Shown here in pieces: positions 17,871 through 26,038 of a stretch of 46,649 nt of DNA; the stretch's first letter is position 1, and every line of letters begins with the position of its first letter. This stretch comes from Ignavibacteriae bacterium HGW-Ignavibacteriae-4 (GTDB lineage: Bacteria; Bacteroidota; Ignavibacteria; Kapaibacteriales; UBA2268). The stretch spans positions 1 through 46,649 of the forward strand of contig PGYR01000037.1 in NCBI GenBank assembly GCA_002839765.1, read 5' to 3'. A model generated the notes under the pieces. It was given only the letters and a program-made list of their open reading frames with translations. It was not told where the DNA came from and searched no databases. Position numbers and translations under genes: made by a program.

Positions 17871-17991
17871 GATTTAATTAAGATAAAAGTGCATATTTCT
17901 TTTTTTATGTTACATTTTTATATTTAATTGCTTATAATTGTAAAACGCTTTAAACAAATAAAGCCCTAGGGGTAACTTTTCCAGGAAGGTA

Positions 17992-18999
17992 ATGAAGAAA
18001 GTAGATAAAAGTCATTTTTCAGAAGCACATATACTAACAGTAGCAAGTGCTTTTAGACAAAGTAAGATACTTCTAACGTCAATTGAGTTAGGGGTGTTCT
18101 CACTTTTAGGAAGCCGTGAGCTAACAGCAAAAGATGTTGCTTTTGAATTGCAAACGGATGAGGATACTACTGAAAGGTTACTTAACTCATTGACTGCTCT
18201 TGGATTTACCACTAAATATCGAAATCATTACAAAAACACTTCCGATAGTCTCCGTTTTCTAGATAAGATAAGTCCTGATTATCTTGGATCTTTGCTCCAC
18301 ATGAACTTAAATTGGGAGAGTTGGGGTAAACTAACAGAAGTAGTCCGTACTGGGAAGTCAATATACAAGAACTTATATGAGGAAAGATCAGATGAGTTCA
18401 TCAAAGCTTATGTTGATTCAGTACATCGCTCATATAACTACGAAGCAGAGGGCGTTTCTAAAGCTATCACTCTTAAAAATGTAAAAAAGATGATGGATTT
18501 GGGTTGCGGTTCAGGTATGTATAGTATAGAGTTCATGAAACGTAATCCAGATATGGAAGTAGTTCTGATGGACTATCCTAAGGTAATACCAATTACTGAA
18601 AAGTATATGGAGCAAGCCAAACTAAATACTAATAATTATAGGTTCATCGCTGGCAAAGTTAAAGATGATGACTTTGAATCTGGCTTTGATTTGATTTACG
18701 CTTCTTTCTTATTTGAAGAGTTTACGATTTGGGAGAATATGGACATTATGCGTAAGTGCTTCAACTCTTTGAATAAGGGTGGAAGATTGATTATACACGA
18801 GAATTTTATTAATAATGACAGAACTTCCCCAGTTCATAGTGTAGTTTATTCGCTCAATTTGAAATTACACACCGAGAACGGTAATACATTTTCAGAAAAT
18901 GATTATTGGATAATGCTGAAAGAAGCTGGTTTCCAAAAAGTTGATAATTTAGTAACAGATTACGGTACTATACTAATTCGTGGTACAAAGACTTATTAG
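17992..18999 (+). CDS. SAM-dependent methyltransferase, O-methyltransferase family 2 type
   Basis: The 335-residue protein has an N-terminal winged-helix dimerisation domain (GVFSLLGSRELTAKDVAFELQ...ERLLNSLTALGFTTK) and a C-terminal Rossmann domain with the SAM site MMDLGCGSGMYSIEF (about 165-179) and the acidic strand VVLMDYPKV. This is the layout of the acetylserotonin/CrtF/BchU-type O- and C-methyltransferases. A strong ribosome-binding site (AGGAAGGT) lies 2 bases before the ATG. No biosynthetic neighbours identify the substrate. A hairpin at 19020-19037 follows the stop. Confidence 0.85.
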   Translation: MKKVDKSHFSEAHILTVASAFRQSKILLTSIELGVFSLLGSRELTAKDVAFELQTDEDTTERLLNSLTALGFTTKYRNHYKNTSDSLRFLDKISPDYLGSLLHMNLNWESWGKLTEVVRTGKSIYKNLYEERSDEFIKAYVDSVHRSYNYEAEGVSKAITLKNVKKMMDLGCGSGMYSIEFMKRNPDMEVVLMDYPKVIPITEKYMEQAKLNTNNYRFIAGKVKDDDFESGFDLIYASFLFEEFTIWENMDIMRKCFNSLNKGGRLIIHENFINNDRTSPVHSVVYSLNLKLHTENGNTFSENDYWIMLKEAGFQKVDNLVTDYGTILIRGTKTY

Positions 19000-19019
19000 T
19001 TTGAATTATTCTATTCTAA

Positions 19020-19037
19020 TAGAAAATCAATTTTCTA
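19020..19037 (+). terminator. Short terminator-like hairpin
   Basis: TAGAAAA-TCAA-TTTTCTA forms a perfect 7-bp stem 21 bp after the methyltransferase stop, followed by TGTTTTAAT. It is A/T-only, so termination strength is doubtful. Confidence 0.4.
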
Positions 19038-19097
19038 TGTTTTAATAAATTCACTATTTTAGAGCCGAGTTTTATTTATATATTCGGAATTTATTAA

Positions 19098-20324
19098 ATG
19101 CATCTTCGCGTCTATTTTATACTAATTTTCATTAGTTCCTTATCATTTCTGAATTCAACGACTCTTACTTTAGATATACGAAGTAGTGTTAGTAGTATAG
19201 TTCTAGAACCTGATAGTGTTGTTGTATATAACAAAACAGAAGATATCAGTTATACTTTTACAAAAACAAATGAACTCAACTTAGATATTATAACTTCTAT
19301 AGATGATGAATTAGAATCAAATTATAACCCTTTTACTCTTAATATCTATTCTTATAATGGCCAACTTATAAAAACTAATTTTTTAGGAAAGCAGTATGTA
19401 GAACTTTCTGGGGTATTTAAAGAGTTAAATAGTGGCTTATATCTGATAGAGAGACAGTACTTGAATGGAGAAATAGTTAGGAATGTGGTATTTTTAGATG
19501 CTTATTTAAACCAATTTAAATCGAATACAGTCAGTCTTAATTATTTATTAGAAAAAGAATATGATATAAGCATCTATAAGCATGGTTATGGAACAATTAC
19601 TCTCGATAATATTAAAGTAAATATGGACGAAAAAATACCCTTGCTATTAACCCCTGAGTTTGATAAGTTCTATAATCGTATTGTACTTAGTATAAATGGA
19701 ATTTGGAAAGAAGGAAAAGTAAATTCTGAAGTAACAGAAAATGGGAATCAGAAGTATTCTACCAATGATGTCAAATCAGAATTGAAAGATGAGATTGATT
19801 TCAAAAACACCGAATTACGAGAGTTAAATGATGCTTGCTACGATAAAGTTATGGAAGGAATTAATAAGAATTTGAAATGCAGTGAAGACTTTCCAATAAA
19901 AGAAGATTCTATTTACTTTTGTGGTTTGGAATGTTCAAAACCGAGTAACTCATATAGTGAACTATATGCAAATACCGTCTATGCTATTTTTAATGAATCT
20001 AAAGATACTATTCAATTCTTAAATTTTCATTATAGAATTGGGTCTTTTGAAGAAAGTGGATATCCTTCTAAAAAACAGGAATATAAATCTGTTGACATCG
20101 CTCTTTCAAACCTACCTTTTGTAGAGGATTCAGATAAATACACTATAACACTAGTCAATTCTCAAATTAGAAATCACATTTCTTTTTTCTATTGGAATGA
20201 ATTCTATGACGGTATAGATTTTCACCCTCCATTTAACAGGGGTAAATCAACTACCAATTACAATGGTGATTTGGATATAAAATCAGATGCAAAAATTGAG
20301 TTAATTATTTATAAATCGAAGTAA
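19098..20324 (+). CDS. Secreted protein of unknown function
   Basis: The 408-residue protein has a signal peptide (VYFILIFISSLSFLNS). The first 200 residues look like beta-sandwich modules: LNIYSYNGQLIKTNF resembles the core of T9SS/FlgD-like Ig folds, and YDISIYKHGYGTITLDNIKV resembles PEGA or carboxypeptidase-regulatory repeats. The C-terminal half has two Cys residues in FCGLECS and no known motif. It ends one base before the convergent PPK2 gene stop. Composition is more AT-rich than the neighbouring enzymes, as for fast-evolving secreted proteins. Confidence 0.65.
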   Translation: MHLRVYFILIFISSLSFLNSTTLTLDIRSSVSSIVLEPDSVVVYNKTEDISYTFTKTNELNLDIITSIDDELESNYNPFTLNIYSYNGQLIKTNFLGKQYVELSGVFKELNSGLYLIERQYLNGEIVRNVVFLDAYLNQFKSNTVSLNYLLEKEYDISIYKHGYGTITLDNIKVNMDEKIPLLLTPEFDKFYNRIVLSINGIWKEGKVNSEVTENGNQKYSTNDVKSELKDEIDFKNTELRELNDACYDKVMEGINKNLKCSEDFPIKEDSIYFCGLECSKPSNSYSELYANTVYAIFNESKDTIQFLNFHYRIGSFEESGYPSKKQEYKSVDIALSNLPFVEDSDKYTITLVNSQIRNHISFFYWNEFYDGIDFHPPFNRGKSTTNYNGDLDIKSDAKIELIIYKSK

Positions 20325-21101
20325 CTAACCTTCATACGGAATGGTATCAAGTATATGATTAATAACTTCTAATCTAGCTTTAGATTTTTGATTTGCATCT
20401 ATTATCACCCATGGTGCGTAATCGGTGTTAGTCTCCTCGAACATTTTTTTCTTATACTTAGTATATTCTTCCCAAAGGCGTTGTGAGTTCTCATCAACTG
20501 TAGTCATTTTCCATCTTTTCGAAGGATTTTTTCGTATTTCATCGAATCGTTTTGCTTGCTCATCTTTGGTAATTGAGAAATATATTTTGATAAGATATGT
20601 TTCTGAATCAACTAACATTTTCTCATACTCATTGACTTGTCCCATGAATATTTCATATTCCTTTTCTGTACAAAATCCATTTACGGGTTCTACCACAGCT
20701 CTATTATACCAGCTTCTATCAAATAGTACCATTTCCCCAGGTTTGGGTAATTGATTTATATATCTTTGGAAAAACCACTGTTTCCTCTCATCTTCTGTGG
20801 GGATATTCAGAGCCACAATACGGAAATGCCTAGGGTTTATATGTTCCGTAACTCTTCTAATAGCTCCACCCTTACCGGCAGCATCACGACCTTCGAAGAT
20901 AATAACTATTTTCTTATTATTCTTTATTGTCCAATTCTGAAGCTTAATCATCTCTTCTTGCTGCTCTTTGAGAGCTACTAAATATCTAGCTTCCTCTAAT
21001 GACTTTTTTAAATTTACTTTTTTATTTCTCAAAAGTGAGAGTAGCCCAACTTTAGAGTTTAATAATGCTACATCTTCATCTGTTAATTCTATTTTACTCA
21101 T
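20325..21101 (-). CDS. ppk2: Polyphosphate kinase 2 family protein (tandem copy 2)
   Basis: The 258-residue single-domain PPK2 has Walker A EGRDAAGKGG (residues 70-79), the lid region with the IPTEDERKQWFFQRY motif (100-114) and Walker B FDRSWYNRAVVEPV (127-140). PPK2 enzymes transfer phosphate between polyphosphate and nucleoside di- or monophosphates. One-domain length and motifs fit class I (ADP/GDP) or III; residues that would settle the class cannot be judged by eye. It is the second gene of a two-gene unit, 8 bp after the other PPK2 gene, with a ribosome-binding site GAGGAAAAA before ATG. Confidence 0.93.
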   Translation of the reverse strand: MSKIELTDEDVALLNSKVGLLSLLRNKKVNLKKSLEEARYLVALKEQQEEMIKLQNWTIKNNKKIVIIFEGRDAAGKGGAIRRVTEHINPRHFRIVALNIPTEDERKQWFFQRYINQLPKPGEMVLFDRSWYNRAVVEPVNGFCTEKEYEIFMGQVNEYEKMLVDSETYLIKIYFSITKDEQAKRFDEIRKNPSKRWKMTTVDENSQRLWEEYTKYKKKMFEETNTDYAPWVIIDANQKSKARLEVINHILDTIPYEG

Positions 21102-21109
21102 TTTTTCCT

Positions 21110-21967
21110 CTAAACGTCTAATTGAATTACACTTCTGTTAAAACGCATCACTACATTTGGGTCTGGGAGTAATGATATACCTGAATTTCCCTTCCCTTCG
21201 TAGTCGAATTGTGATAGTATATATCTCATACTTTCTAATCTCGCTTGTTTCTTATCATTTGCTTTTACAATAATCCAAGGGCTAAAATTCGTATGAGTTT
21301 TACTAAACATCTGTTCTTTAAAGTGAGTATAATCATCCCATAATTCTTGCCCTTTCATATCCACCGGGCTGAATTTCCACTGCTTCAAAGGGTCACTGAG
21401 CCTAGCGTCAAATCTTTTCGCTTGTTCACCTTTAGATATGGAGAACCAGAATTTTATAATTTTTAGATTATCTTCGTAGAGGAGGTGCTCGAACTCAGGT
21501 ACTTGCATAATGAATTTATTGTATTGTTCTTTTGAACAGAAACCCATTACCGGCTCTACTACAGCTCTATTATACCAGCTACGATCAAAGAATACTACTT
21601 CACTAGGGTCGGGTAAAACCTTAATATATCTACGGAAATACCATTGACCTTGCTCGACTTCAGTAGGTTTAGTTAGCGCTACTACGCGAGATGTCCTAGG
21701 ATTCAGATGCTCTTTAAACCTCTTAATCGTTCCACCCTTACCAGAAGCATCTCTTCCCTCAAAAATTATAGCTACTCGCATTTTGTTCTTTGCTATCCAC
21801 TTTTGCAAATCCACAAATTCAGATTGCAACTGAGCTATTTTGGTTTCATATTTCAATTTATTTAGAGTCTTTGAAATAGGTATTCCGTTATCTTCGGCTA
21901 TTTTCTTTAAATCTCTTCTTGTTTCAGCTTGCAGTAGTTGTTCTTTCGTATATCTCATAGCCACCAT
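21110..21967 (-). CDS. ppk2: Polyphosphate kinase 2 family protein (tandem copy 1)
   Basis: The 285-residue PPK2 has Walker A EGRDASGKGG at 70-79 and Walker B FDRSWYNRAVVEPV at 127-140, aligned residue for residue with the downstream copy but clearly diverged elsewhere, with a C-terminal extension (GNSGISLLPDPNVVMRFN). It is upstream and probably co-transcribed with the second PPK2. Two diverged copies suggest different nucleotide preference or hetero-oligomers; both keep their catalytic motifs. The start at 21967 (MVAMRYTK) is followed by an in-frame ATG three codons later that could be used instead. Confidence 0.92.
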   Translation of the reverse strand: MVAMRYTKEQLLQAETRRDLKKIAEDNGIPISKTLNKLKYETKIAQLQSEFVDLQKWIAKNKMRVAIIFEGRDASGKGGTIKRFKEHLNPRTSRVVALTKPTEVEQGQWYFRRYIKVLPDPSEVVFFDRSWYNRAVVEPVMGFCSKEQYNKFIMQVPEFEHLLYEDNLKIIKFWFSISKGEQAKRFDARLSDPLKQWKFSPVDMKGQELWDDYTHFKEQMFSKTHTNFSPWIIVKANDKKQARLESMRYILSQFDYEGKGNSGISLLPDPNVVMRFNRSVIQLDV

Positions 21968-22040
21968 CTGGTTTGTACAGATTATAAAATAGTGATTTTA
22001 GTATCTATTATTCTCTAAAAATTACCCCATAGCACATATG

Positions 22041-23603
22041 TTATTTCATCAATATAGTTTTTAGGGTTTTTACTTTCCCATCTATTGAAAGTGTATAGTA
22101 GTAAGATCCAGAAGTCAGGTTTAATTCGTTCATATTAATCGGTATTATATGTCCACCATATCCCATGTCTTCATTATCAATTATGGTTTTTATTAATTTC
22201 CCTTTTTCATCGAACAATTCTAACTTTATACTTGACAGTTCGTGAAGTTTGAAAGACACGTAACTTATATTCGGTGTAGGGTTCGGATAAAGTCGAGTAT
22301 CATTATTATTAAAAGCATTTTCGCTATCTACAGAACTAATAATTTCGTCTAGCGGTGTTACATTAGTCCATGTACTTAATTTTCCAGAATCGAATCTAGT
22401 CCATATCGGTCGTACAATATTATTATGAGCTACTATATTTGAATAATCGCCGAAAAACACCCCTTCATTTGGTATAAAGGGTGATTCACTTATCCTAGTA
22501 TTTATAAATTTTGACCCACCATCAGTGGATAAAGCCATATATACATCTGTTTTAGTATCATCATAGTTTCTACGATCATAAAACACAAAGAATAGATTCC
22601 CATTAATTTGGTCTATATCCATCCAAGTTAAAAATTGATGTTTCTCAGAATTATCATCATTTACTCTAATTGATTCTGACCAAGTATTGCCACCATCAGT
22701 AGATTTTTTCAGCCAAATATCCGTATTATCTAAGCCATTCTTCTGATCAGACCAATTGATATATATTGTACCATGATTGGGACCACCACTAAGGTCACAT
22801 TTAGTTACGGGTAAACCGTTGCATCTCAGTATGCCGGGAATATCATAAGCCCAACCCCCTGATAATGAATCAACTATTATATCTTCAATCATCCAGGTTT
22901 CCCCTTCATCTGTAGAGCGATTGAATACAATTCCTCTTGCACTAGCCCAAGAAACATATACTTCACCATTTGGGCCTACTGCTGGCACAGCTCCCTCAAC
23001 CGTATTATCATTGTCTATACAATCACCAGATACTTGATTTATTTTCTTGGGCTCAGACCATGTTTCTCCGGCATCCAACGACTTCGAGAATAATATTCTA
23101 CTGCTATCTGCTGTGTTACTACTTCCATATTTATCGAATTCAGTCCAAGTTAAATATATATTATTATTATTTCTATCTATTGCACTCCATTGCTTATCTT
23201 GTGCTTTCGTCCCACTCAAACCCGTGTAAGATCCATTTGACCAAGTATCTCCTTCATCTTCAGACTTTTGACAAACAATCCTATCAATCCAATTTCCTCC
23301 TGGTGTATTCGAAAGATGGAAGAAATAAAAATTTCCTTCAGTATCTACGTTAATAGCTGGATCACCCCATACACCGTAAGTTGAATTCAAAGTTTTCAAT
23401 TTCCATGTTAGCCCTCCATCACTTGAATTATAAACGTAATTTAAGTTGGCTCCCGCTACTAGTATATTGGGATTATTATAATCCATCATAATTGATGGTT
23501 CATTGGACTGACCTACATTCGTAATAAGTACATTCTGTGCTAATGCACTTTGTACTGAGGACATAGAAAGGATTAGAACTAATATATAGATGATATTTTT
23601 CAT
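22041..23603 (-). CDS. T9SS-exported BNR/sialidase-like beta-propeller protein
   Basis: The open frame reaches 23681, but a TATATTTG promoter element lies inside that extension (23636-23643). The ATG at 23603 begins a proper signal peptide (MKNIIYILVLILSMSSVQSALAQ), so 520 residues are annotated. The body has repeated Asp-box-like turns S-x-D-x-G-x-T-W (SSDGGLTWK, SEDEGDTWS, SLDAGETWS, STDEGETWM, STDGGNTWS, STDGGSKF), the BNR pattern of sialidase-type propellers. No catalytic sialidase Arg triad is obvious. The C-terminus is a type A T9SS sorting domain (RLYPNPTPNISYVSF, KLELFDEKGKLIKTI, TLKTILMK). A surface-bound binding or lytic protein is inferred. Confidence 0.85.
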   Translation of the reverse strand: MKNIIYILVLILSMSSVQSALAQNVLITNVGQSNEPSIMMDYNNPNILVAGANLNYVYNSSDGGLTWKLKTLNSTYGVWGDPAINVDTEGNFYFFHLSNTPGGNWIDRIVCQKSEDEGDTWSNGSYTGLSGTKAQDKQWSAIDRNNNNIYLTWTEFDKYGSSNTADSSRILFSKSLDAGETWSEPKKINQVSGDCIDNDNTVEGAVPAVGPNGEVYVSWASARGIVFNRSTDEGETWMIEDIIVDSLSGGWAYDIPGILRCNGLPVTKCDLSGGPNHGTIYINWSDQKNGLDNTDIWLKKSTDGGNTWSESIRVNDDNSEKHQFLTWMDIDQINGNLFFVFYDRRNYDDTKTDVYMALSTDGGSKFINTRISESPFIPNEGVFFGDYSNIVAHNNIVRPIWTRFDSGKLSTWTNVTPLDEIISSVDSENAFNNNDTRLYPNPTPNISYVSFKLHELSSIKLELFDEKGKLIKTIIDNEDMGYGGHIIPINMNELNLTSGSYYYTLSIDGKVKTLKTILMK

Positions 23604-23635
23604 GCTTGATAGGTTTAATTTATTATTTATTCCAA

Positions 23636-23643
23636 CAAATATA
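23636..23643 (-). promoter_or_regulatory. Bacteroidota-type -7 promoter element
   Basis: On the minus strand TATATTTG matches TAnnTTTG and lies 32 bp before the ATG at 23603. It supports that start rather than the longer frame. Confidence 0.5.
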
Positions 23644-23730
23644 CGAAATTTGATTGTTTCTCGTTGAGTCTTATTCAACATTTCATTTATTTGTAATTAG
23701 TCACTTATAACTTCATTATCGAAGAATAAT

Positions 23731-24282
23731 ATGAATATACTTGCTATATCAGGCAGTACTAAAAGCAATTCCACCAGCCACCATATATTGAATCATATAA
23801 AGTCAATATATAGAAGCCACCTAGTACTAAACATATTCGATGGAATAGATAAGTTACCTCATTTCAATCCAGGCATAGCAGATGAAGATTTGCCAAAAGA
23901 AGTATTAGACTTCAGAAACAGAATAGCAGTTGCAGATGGAGTGATTTTCTGTACTCCTGAATATGTGTTTAGTATTCCTGGGAGCTTGAAAAATGCGATA
24001 GAATGGTGTGTATCAACCACAGTATTTTCTCATAAACCAACTGCTATTATAGTAGCCGCCGCATCTGGTGAAAAGGCATACGAGTCATTAGGTTTGATAA
24101 TGACAACGATTGAGACTATACTCCCCGAAGAATCAAAACTACTGATACAAGGTGCTAAAGGGAAAGTCAACACCACAGGTGAAATCACAGATAGCGATAC
24201 ACTAGAGCAAATAGAAAGGGTAATACAATCTCTAGTAGCTACTATCGAAGACGAAAATAAACGACCAACTAAATTGAGATAA
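23731..24282 (+). CDS. NADPH-dependent FMN reductase family protein
   Basis: The 183-residue flavodoxin-like protein has the phosphate loop SGSTKSNSTSHHIL (residues 7-20) and the FMN/active-site motif CTPEYVFSIPGSLKNAIEW (about 75-93), the signature of NADPH-dependent FMN reductases such as ChrR/YieF. Length is normal for the family. It is monocistronic, divergent from the propeller gene. Electron acceptor (quinone, azo dye, chromate) is unknown. Confidence 0.9.
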   Translation: MNILAISGSTKSNSTSHHILNHIKSIYRSHLVLNIFDGIDKLPHFNPGIADEDLPKEVLDFRNRIAVADGVIFCTPEYVFSIPGSLKNAIEWCVSTTVFSHKPTAIIVAAASGEKAYESLGLIMTTIETILPEESKLLIQGAKGKVNTTGEITDSDTLEQIERVIQSLVATIEDENKRPTKLR

Positions 24283-24293
24283 TTAAAAGGGGT

Positions 24294-24319
24294 TTACGGC
24301 TTATCGAAATGATGATAAT
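24294..24319 (-). pseudogene. Duplicate of the M15 peptidase 3' end, cut by element A
   Basis: On the minus strand this reads YHHFDKP-stop and matches the end of the M15 peptidase gene at 25370-25395 with two mismatches. The match resumes on the far side of the inserted element, where AAAAGATT precedes it. The AAT at 24317-24319 is one copy of the 3-bp direct repeat flanking the element. Confidence 0.7.
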
Positions 24320-24850
24320 TCCCCTTTTCTTGAAAAGGGGTGGCAGACTCACGCAGTGTGTCTGACGGGGTATTCACATACCCACAAACTCCGCCATTAT
24401 ACGATTCTTCAAATCTAGAATAACATTATCCAAATTGGATTTTACATCCAGGTCAGCATATCTAATAACTGTCAAACCAAGACTGTTTAAGTAGTTGTCC
24501 CTTATCTCATCTTCTTCAATTTTTTCATTGTGGCTTACACCATCTATCTCAATTACAATTCCTAGTTTTTTAATATAAAAATCTACTATATAATCCCCGA
24601 TTATTTTTTGTCTGTCGAAATCTAAACCAAGTATTTTTTTTGTTTTACCTCTTTCCAAAATAGTACTTCTGACAAAATTCCCTGTTTACGAAGTTCTCTC
24701 GCTCTTTCTTTTAGTTGTGGATTTGAGGGTAGATTTAATATTCTTTGTTTGAATTTATAGTTACTCATTTAACATTGGTTTTATTAATTAAACACCCCGT
24801 CTCACGCCTTTGGCGTGATCCACCCCTCTTTCGCTATGCTTAAAGAGGGG
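24320..24850. mobile_element. Paired-hairpin mobile element carrying a DUF559 nuclease gene (element A)
   Basis: Left end: hairpin with arms CCCCTTTTC/GAAAAGGGG (24321-24340), linker TGG, second hairpin with arms CAGAC...GTCTG (24344-24364), then ACGGGGT. Right end: ACCCCGT (24794-24800), hairpin TCACGCC-TTT-GGCGTGA (24802-24818), linker TCCA, hairpin CCCCTCTTT...AAAGAGGGG (24823-24850). The ends are inverted repeats in architecture and linkers, while the hairpin stems differ in sequence. AAT occurs directly at both flanks (24317-24319, 24851-24853). Removing the element and one AAT restores a GATGATAATCTTTT junction identical to the intact M15 gene. The DUF559 gene is transcribed from the right end towards the left. 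Confidence 0.85.
24374..24768 (-). pseudogene. DUF559 (Vsr-like) endonuclease gene with a single frameshift
   Basis: From the ATG at 24768 the first frame reads MSNYKFKQRILNLPSNPQ... KERARELRKQGILSEVLFWKEVKQKK, the usual DUF559 N-terminus. It then meets a stop just after an A8 run (24634-24641 on the opposite strand). The -1 frame continues ILGLDFDRQKIIGDYIVDFYIKKLGIVIEIDG to the TGA at 24374. Together they make a full-length protein of about 130 residues. The core has the PD-(D/E)XK-like acidic residues of DUF559/Vsr nucleases in DYIVDF and IEIDG. The run A-AAA-AAA could support programmed -1 frameshifting; otherwise it is a one-base deletion or a homopolymer sequencing error. It is the only gene of element A. 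Confidence 0.8.
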
Positions 24851-24853
24851 AAT

Positions 24854-24944
24854 CTTTTGCTATCACTGTTCCTACGTTTCCTAAGTGGTCTTTTACTACG
24901 ACTTCGTTCAGCACAAGTATCTCATATTTACTCAAATCGTCAGT
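24854..24944 (-). pseudogene. Remnant reading frame upstream of element A
   Basis: A minus-strand frame is open here (DDLSKYEILVLNEVV, then HLGNVGTVIAKD) and, with the element removed, continues directly into YHHFDKP-stop. It lacks a start codon and does not resemble the M15 peptidase upstream of KDYHHFDKP. Part of it contains a CTTGTGCTGAACGAAGTCG string like a common FCB-group intergenic repeat. It is probably a composite of decayed DNA. Confidence 0.4.
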
Positions 24945-24966
24945 TCAATATTTAATTATTGCTATT

Positions 24967-25359
24967 TTAACCTAATAATCCGTTAAAAGGAACAGGATTT
25001 AATAGTGCTATAAACAAACCTAAAATATAATAGATAAGAATTAGAATGTTCATCCTATAAAGGTATCTATGTTTTTTCCCATGTTTTTTGAATTTTGAAG
25101 TTCGATTGACACAATACATAGAATAAATAGAAGCTAAGAAGAATCCGATTAATACATATGGTTCAACAATTCCTCTTAATCTCATTACTATAGCATAATC
25201 ACCAAGCGTTACTGACCTAGTGTTAACTAGAAAATATTCAGGATGCCCTAATATTATATAAAAAATGTCATAAAGGAAAAAAATGAACACTAATAATATT
25301 ATATTAGTTATACTTAGTAATAATACATTATCTATTTTTTTTTCTTGTTTTTTAATCAT
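24967..25359 (-). CDS. Small membrane protein of unknown function
   Basis: The open frame begins at 25383 inside the upstream peptidase gene. The ATG at 25359 is preferred because TAGGGAT lies about 8 bases before it and no overlap is needed. The product of about 130 residues has a basic N-terminus (MIKKQEKK) and three hydrophobic segments (about 12-35, 65-85, 105-125) with a basic loop NRTSKFKKHGKKHR. No family recognised. It follows the M15 peptidase by 10 bp. Confidence 0.65.
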   Translation of the reverse strand: MIKKQEKKIDNVLLLSITNIILLVFIFFLYDIFYIILGHPEYFLVNTRSVTLGDYAIVMRLRGIVEPYVLIGFFLASIYSMYCVNRTSKFKKHGKKHRYLYRMNILILIYYILGLFIALLNPVPFNGLLG

Positions 25360-25369
25360 AATTTTATCC

Positions 25370-25972
25370 CTACGGCTTATCAAAGTGATGATAATCTTTT
25401 AGTGAAGTCCAATCGCCGCCCCATCTCCAGCCTCGAGCTTTCATCTCTTTTACTATTCGTCCATCAGCAGTGAATACACCAGGATTTCCGGGTATGTACT
25501 TCGCACCTTTGGGTGAGGTTTTAGGTGGGTCTTTGTATATAACCGGATTGAAAAATGGGTTTATATCTATCGCTTTACCGAAAGAATGATTAGAAAGTCT
25601 TGTAGTACCAGCTATGAACCTGTAGTTAAACGCTGATGAGTTATTAGCACTCATAGAAGCATCATCATCCCATTTGTATTTTACTATTGGGACTACTTGC
25701 TTAATAGGAAACTTCTCTTCCATTGCCATCTGGAAAAAGTACTTTACGTCTTCTTCGACTGACTTGTGAACTAATATCTGTCCTTGGTGTAGCTTTTTAT
25801 CAGTGGAGTAATACTCGACATTCAGCAGAACAATTGAATCTAATAATTCTTTAGGTGCCTTCGTTCCTTTGGTTGCTTCCTCGAAACTCATTTTGCTATC
25901 TACTATTGTCAAGCCGCCTCCGAGCAGGGTAGTTGTTATTATTAAAGCGATGATTAATATTGTTGTTTTCAT
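25370..25972 (-). CDS. M15-family zinc D-Ala-D-Ala carboxypeptidase-like protein
   Basis: The 200-residue secreted or membrane-anchored protein has a signal peptide (ILIIALIITTTLLGGGLT). The peptidase M15 (VanY/DacA-like M15_4) core is present: FIAGTTRLSNHSFGKAIDINPFFNP supplies the zinc ligands His and Asp of S-x-H-x-x-G-x-A-x-D, and WGGDWTSLKDYHHFDKP supplies the catalytic acid and the third His ligand. Such enzymes trim peptidoglycan stem peptides. The last nine codons are duplicated at 24294-24319 and there interrupted by element A. Confidence 0.88.
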   Translation of the reverse strand: MKTTILIIALIITTTLLGGGLTIVDSKMSFEEATKGTKAPKELLDSIVLLNVEYYSTDKKLHQGQILVHKSVEEDVKYFFQMAMEEKFPIKQVVPIVKYKWDDDASMSANNSSAFNYRFIAGTTRLSNHSFGKAIDINPFFNPVIYKDPPKTSPKGAKYIPGNPGVFTADGRIVKEMKARGWRWGGDWTSLKDYHHFDKP

Positions 25973-26038
25973 AGTAATATAATACGTTTAATTATGATTC
26001 CAGGTTTTTGACACAAAATAATGATGTCTTATATTCAA

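Noticed and set aside
24596-24662. TTG start at 24658 for a short DUF559 protein
   Set aside because: The conserved DUF559 N-terminus lies upstream in another frame from the ATG at 24768, so a frameshifted full-length gene explains the data better.
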